Part shown: piece by piece, positions 61,656 through 64,000 of the stretch
How the letters are laid out: each line of letters begins with the position of its first letter
Position numbering within the stretch: the stretch's first letter is position 1
Assembly: GCA_954871525.1 (NCBI GenBank)
Contig: OX940871.1
Span: 18,971,086 to 19,035,085, forward strand
DNA: 64,000 nt
Direction of reading: 5' to 3'
DNA from: Parietaria judaica
Taxonomy: Eukaryota > Streptophyta > Magnoliopsida > Rosales > Urticaceae
Program-made: the position numbers and the translations under genes
Notes under the pieces: model-generated
What the model saw: the letters and a program-made list of their open reading frames with translations, nothing else
The model's database searches: none
What the model was told of the DNA's origin: nothing

Positions 61656-64000
61656 ATTTATTATATAGTTGCTCATAAGAACTGTATTTCGCAGTTTCTA
61701 TTTCTTGTTTAATCCATTATATATGTGTGTAACACTCGTGCCTGTGTCTCTGGGAAGATTTTCCTTCTACAATCACTTGCGGATCTTTTTCTTCATATAC
61801 ATCAACCAAAATTATCAAAGCATGACTGCGGTGATTAGGATCTACTCAATCAGTCTTGCTCAATCGAGCGGATACTCCGGCCGTTGAGAATTGATTAAGA
61901 TCTATCAATCCACATTAATTCTTTCATCAAATCATGGATCTTTGTACCATTTCTTATTTGAAAGCCAATTTGATCGGCTATTTAATTTTTATCATATGTG
62001 CTAACTAACTCTTTTATTTTCACTCTATATATGTTTATTTATGCTAAGTAAATTTGTGTGTGAATTAAATGTTGGGAACAAATCTTTCATCATTGTTGAC
62101 CTTATGATTTCATTGCTTTTCATAGCCCCCTCATATGTAGAGATAACACGTGTTAAGACTAGGTTTTACCTAATATACCAACACACATCTATAGGCACGA
62201 AATAATGTCGATTTTGTGCTTCATAATAAGATGTCCAATATTTCATTTGCCTTTTAATGGAAATATTTGTCTGTTTTGGTTTTCCAATTAAGAATACGAG
62301 TGGTCTCTTGGCGTTTCCTTTATATATATGATGCGGTCTTACTCTTAGATTACTCGCGTCCTTTTCACGACTCTCCTCTATCTATAGTGTTCTTGAAATT
62401 GTCCTTTCCACTATCTCTCCATCAAAACCAACTCATCATTTATAGGTTATGTGTCATATATAGAGTCCATTATATTTAAGATATATATATATATATGTGT
62501 CTTTTTTACAAAATATACGAAGATTAAGGTTCAACTGTATGTTAAAAAGAATGTGGCGCATTTGATCATATACTACACTTTCATCGGCGCATTTTATTCA
62601 ACGGGCCGTGGTATGTATAATTATCGTCGCGCTGCCGCTGAATAATGCATTGCAGCACATTGCTTCACGGGAAAAAGAGCAAATATTCAGCCGCACAAAC
62701 CTCGGAACCGAACCACAGAAAACTCCATTTCTTAATAGTGTGTGAGCAGAAGCTTAAATGACTAATATTTAAGAAAAGATTTAAGCTCTTTACTATATAG
62801 TTTATTAATTAAGAAGAATTGAAGGCGATACATAAAAATGTTAAGTGCACTGCCACTTCGTGTAGTGATCTGATAACGTTGTCAACTATAGTCTGAATTA
62901 TTGGAACCGTGATTAAGTATATTGCGATTTACTTAATTTTCATGATTAGTGCGATTAATTTAAACCTACTGAACAAACTAAGCACCAACAGTACTAGTGC
63001 TACCACCAAAATCACCAAGCTAGACCAAGGAAACTAAGCTTGCATGCACTTAATTAATAATTACGTGACCATATTATATAATGAGAAAGACAACATATAT
63101 TGCGTGCAACATTTGGTCAATTCTATTAGTATCATTCAACCCTAGCATATACAATTCGAATATTTTTCACTTTAAAAAAATTACAGGTTAATAAATGATG
63201 TATATCTCAAAGTTGAATGAATGTAACACTATGGTGGATCATCTACGCGTAAAAGGAATTTATTTAATTAAATTCTTGTTCGGAGCCAAAGCGTGCCAAT
63301 ACCGTGTCTGCCACACGAAATTAAGTGGCTTTTTATTTATTTATTTATTTCACCAACATTCATGCATGCACATGCACTACACTTCCACTTTTTACAAAAG
63401 CCATTTCAATTTGTTTGTATTTAAATCGAGGACAAAACAAAAGCCATGAAGTAAAATATAGCCAACACCTTTATATATGTTCTATCTTTCTACTAGACGT
63501 ACAAAAATATTCCACTTTCTCTTATATTTTATACTTATAGTAATTGGAATTGATCTCCATTTTTTAATAAGAGAGGTAAATTGAGACGTATATATGTATA
63601 TCGATAATCTTCTCTCTTTTTTTCTCTTTTTTTTTTCTTTGAAATATGTGTGCGCTTTCTTTAAAGTTAGGAGATCTTACCATGTTTCTTTGCATTATAT
63701 GAGCACTTTTTATAAGAGGGTTGGATAACATGTTTCAAGAATATCGCTGATTTATTATCATGTTCTTTTATTGGTTTATTTATGAAAAGTATTGACGTCT
63801 TTGATGTCATGACAGGTAGAAGATATTTTAGGAAAGTCTGATCAAGACACACATGTCCAGGTTCGTGCGTACCCTCAATCAAGGAAGATTGAGATGATCT
63901 CTACCTTCAATGAGTATGTGCAATAATTTGGTGGATTAAATGATGAATATTGCACGTGATTCCTATGATCTGAGAGTATCAATGACCTTATTTTGTCATC
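61656..64000. other. Gene-free right edge of the window
   Basis: AT-rich, with no coding frame of recognisable family and no repeat structure beyond short AT runs. A gene could begin just beyond the window; nothing inside supports one. Confidence 0.5.

Overview
The window is nuclear DNA of a flowering plant, most likely a eudicot. The evidence is AT-rich intergenic DNA, short GT-AG introns, long (CT)n and (AT)n microsatellites, many DNA transposons, and genes of plant-only type (a MYB46/MYB83-type factor, a BIG BROTHER-type E3 ligase, an LEA_2 protein). I cannot name the species from sequence alone. I support seven protein-coding genes, six of which had to be joined across introns, and one tRNA gene.

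Layout, left to right. 1-4.2 kb: intergenic, with a 469-bp MULE-type MITE. 4.2-6.7 kb: mitochondrial ADP/ATP carrier with a 5'UTR intron. 7-9.4 kb: two more small DNA elements and a SINE-like patch. 11.9-14.0 kb: BIG BROTHER-like RING-H2 E3 ligase. 15.6-17.4 kb: plant-specific protein whose N-terminus resembles the Aurora-binding part of TPX2. 18.8-19.0 kb (minus): conserved 70-aa membrane-anchor-like protein. 20.1-22.6 kb: mitochondrial ATP synthase OSCP subunit. 23.8-28.5 kb: two more 9-bp-TSD elements. 30.9-33.4 kb: MYB46/83-like regulator of secondary walls, with a 148-bp CT tract in its promoter and a perfect foldback structure in its intron. 34-38 kb: nested transposon debris: a hAT MITE, a minus-strand LTR, a plus-strand ORF antisense to that retroelement, and a Helitron end. 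38.7 kb (minus): tRNA-Ser(GCU). 39.3-43.7 kb: nearly full-length but broken hAT transposon. 46.5-48.0 kb: LEA_2/NHL-type membrane protein. 52.3-58.9 kb: two neighbouring MULE relics, the first with long TIRs and a 9-bp TSD. 60-64 kb: small relics and no gene.

The genes do not form an operon-like or clustered pathway. The one functional link I see is that both nuclear genes for mitochondrial energy proteins (ADP/ATP carrier and OSCP) carry clusters of TGGGCY 'site II' promoter motifs. The most informative non-genic result is that a set of MITEs with termini of the form GGG...GCGGCA and perfect 9-bp TSDs can be tied to a 4.1-kb MULE in the same window that shares their terminal repeat and contains a MuDR-domain gene remnant. 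I found no CRISPR array, no bacterial-type system and no convincing wholly new enzyme system.
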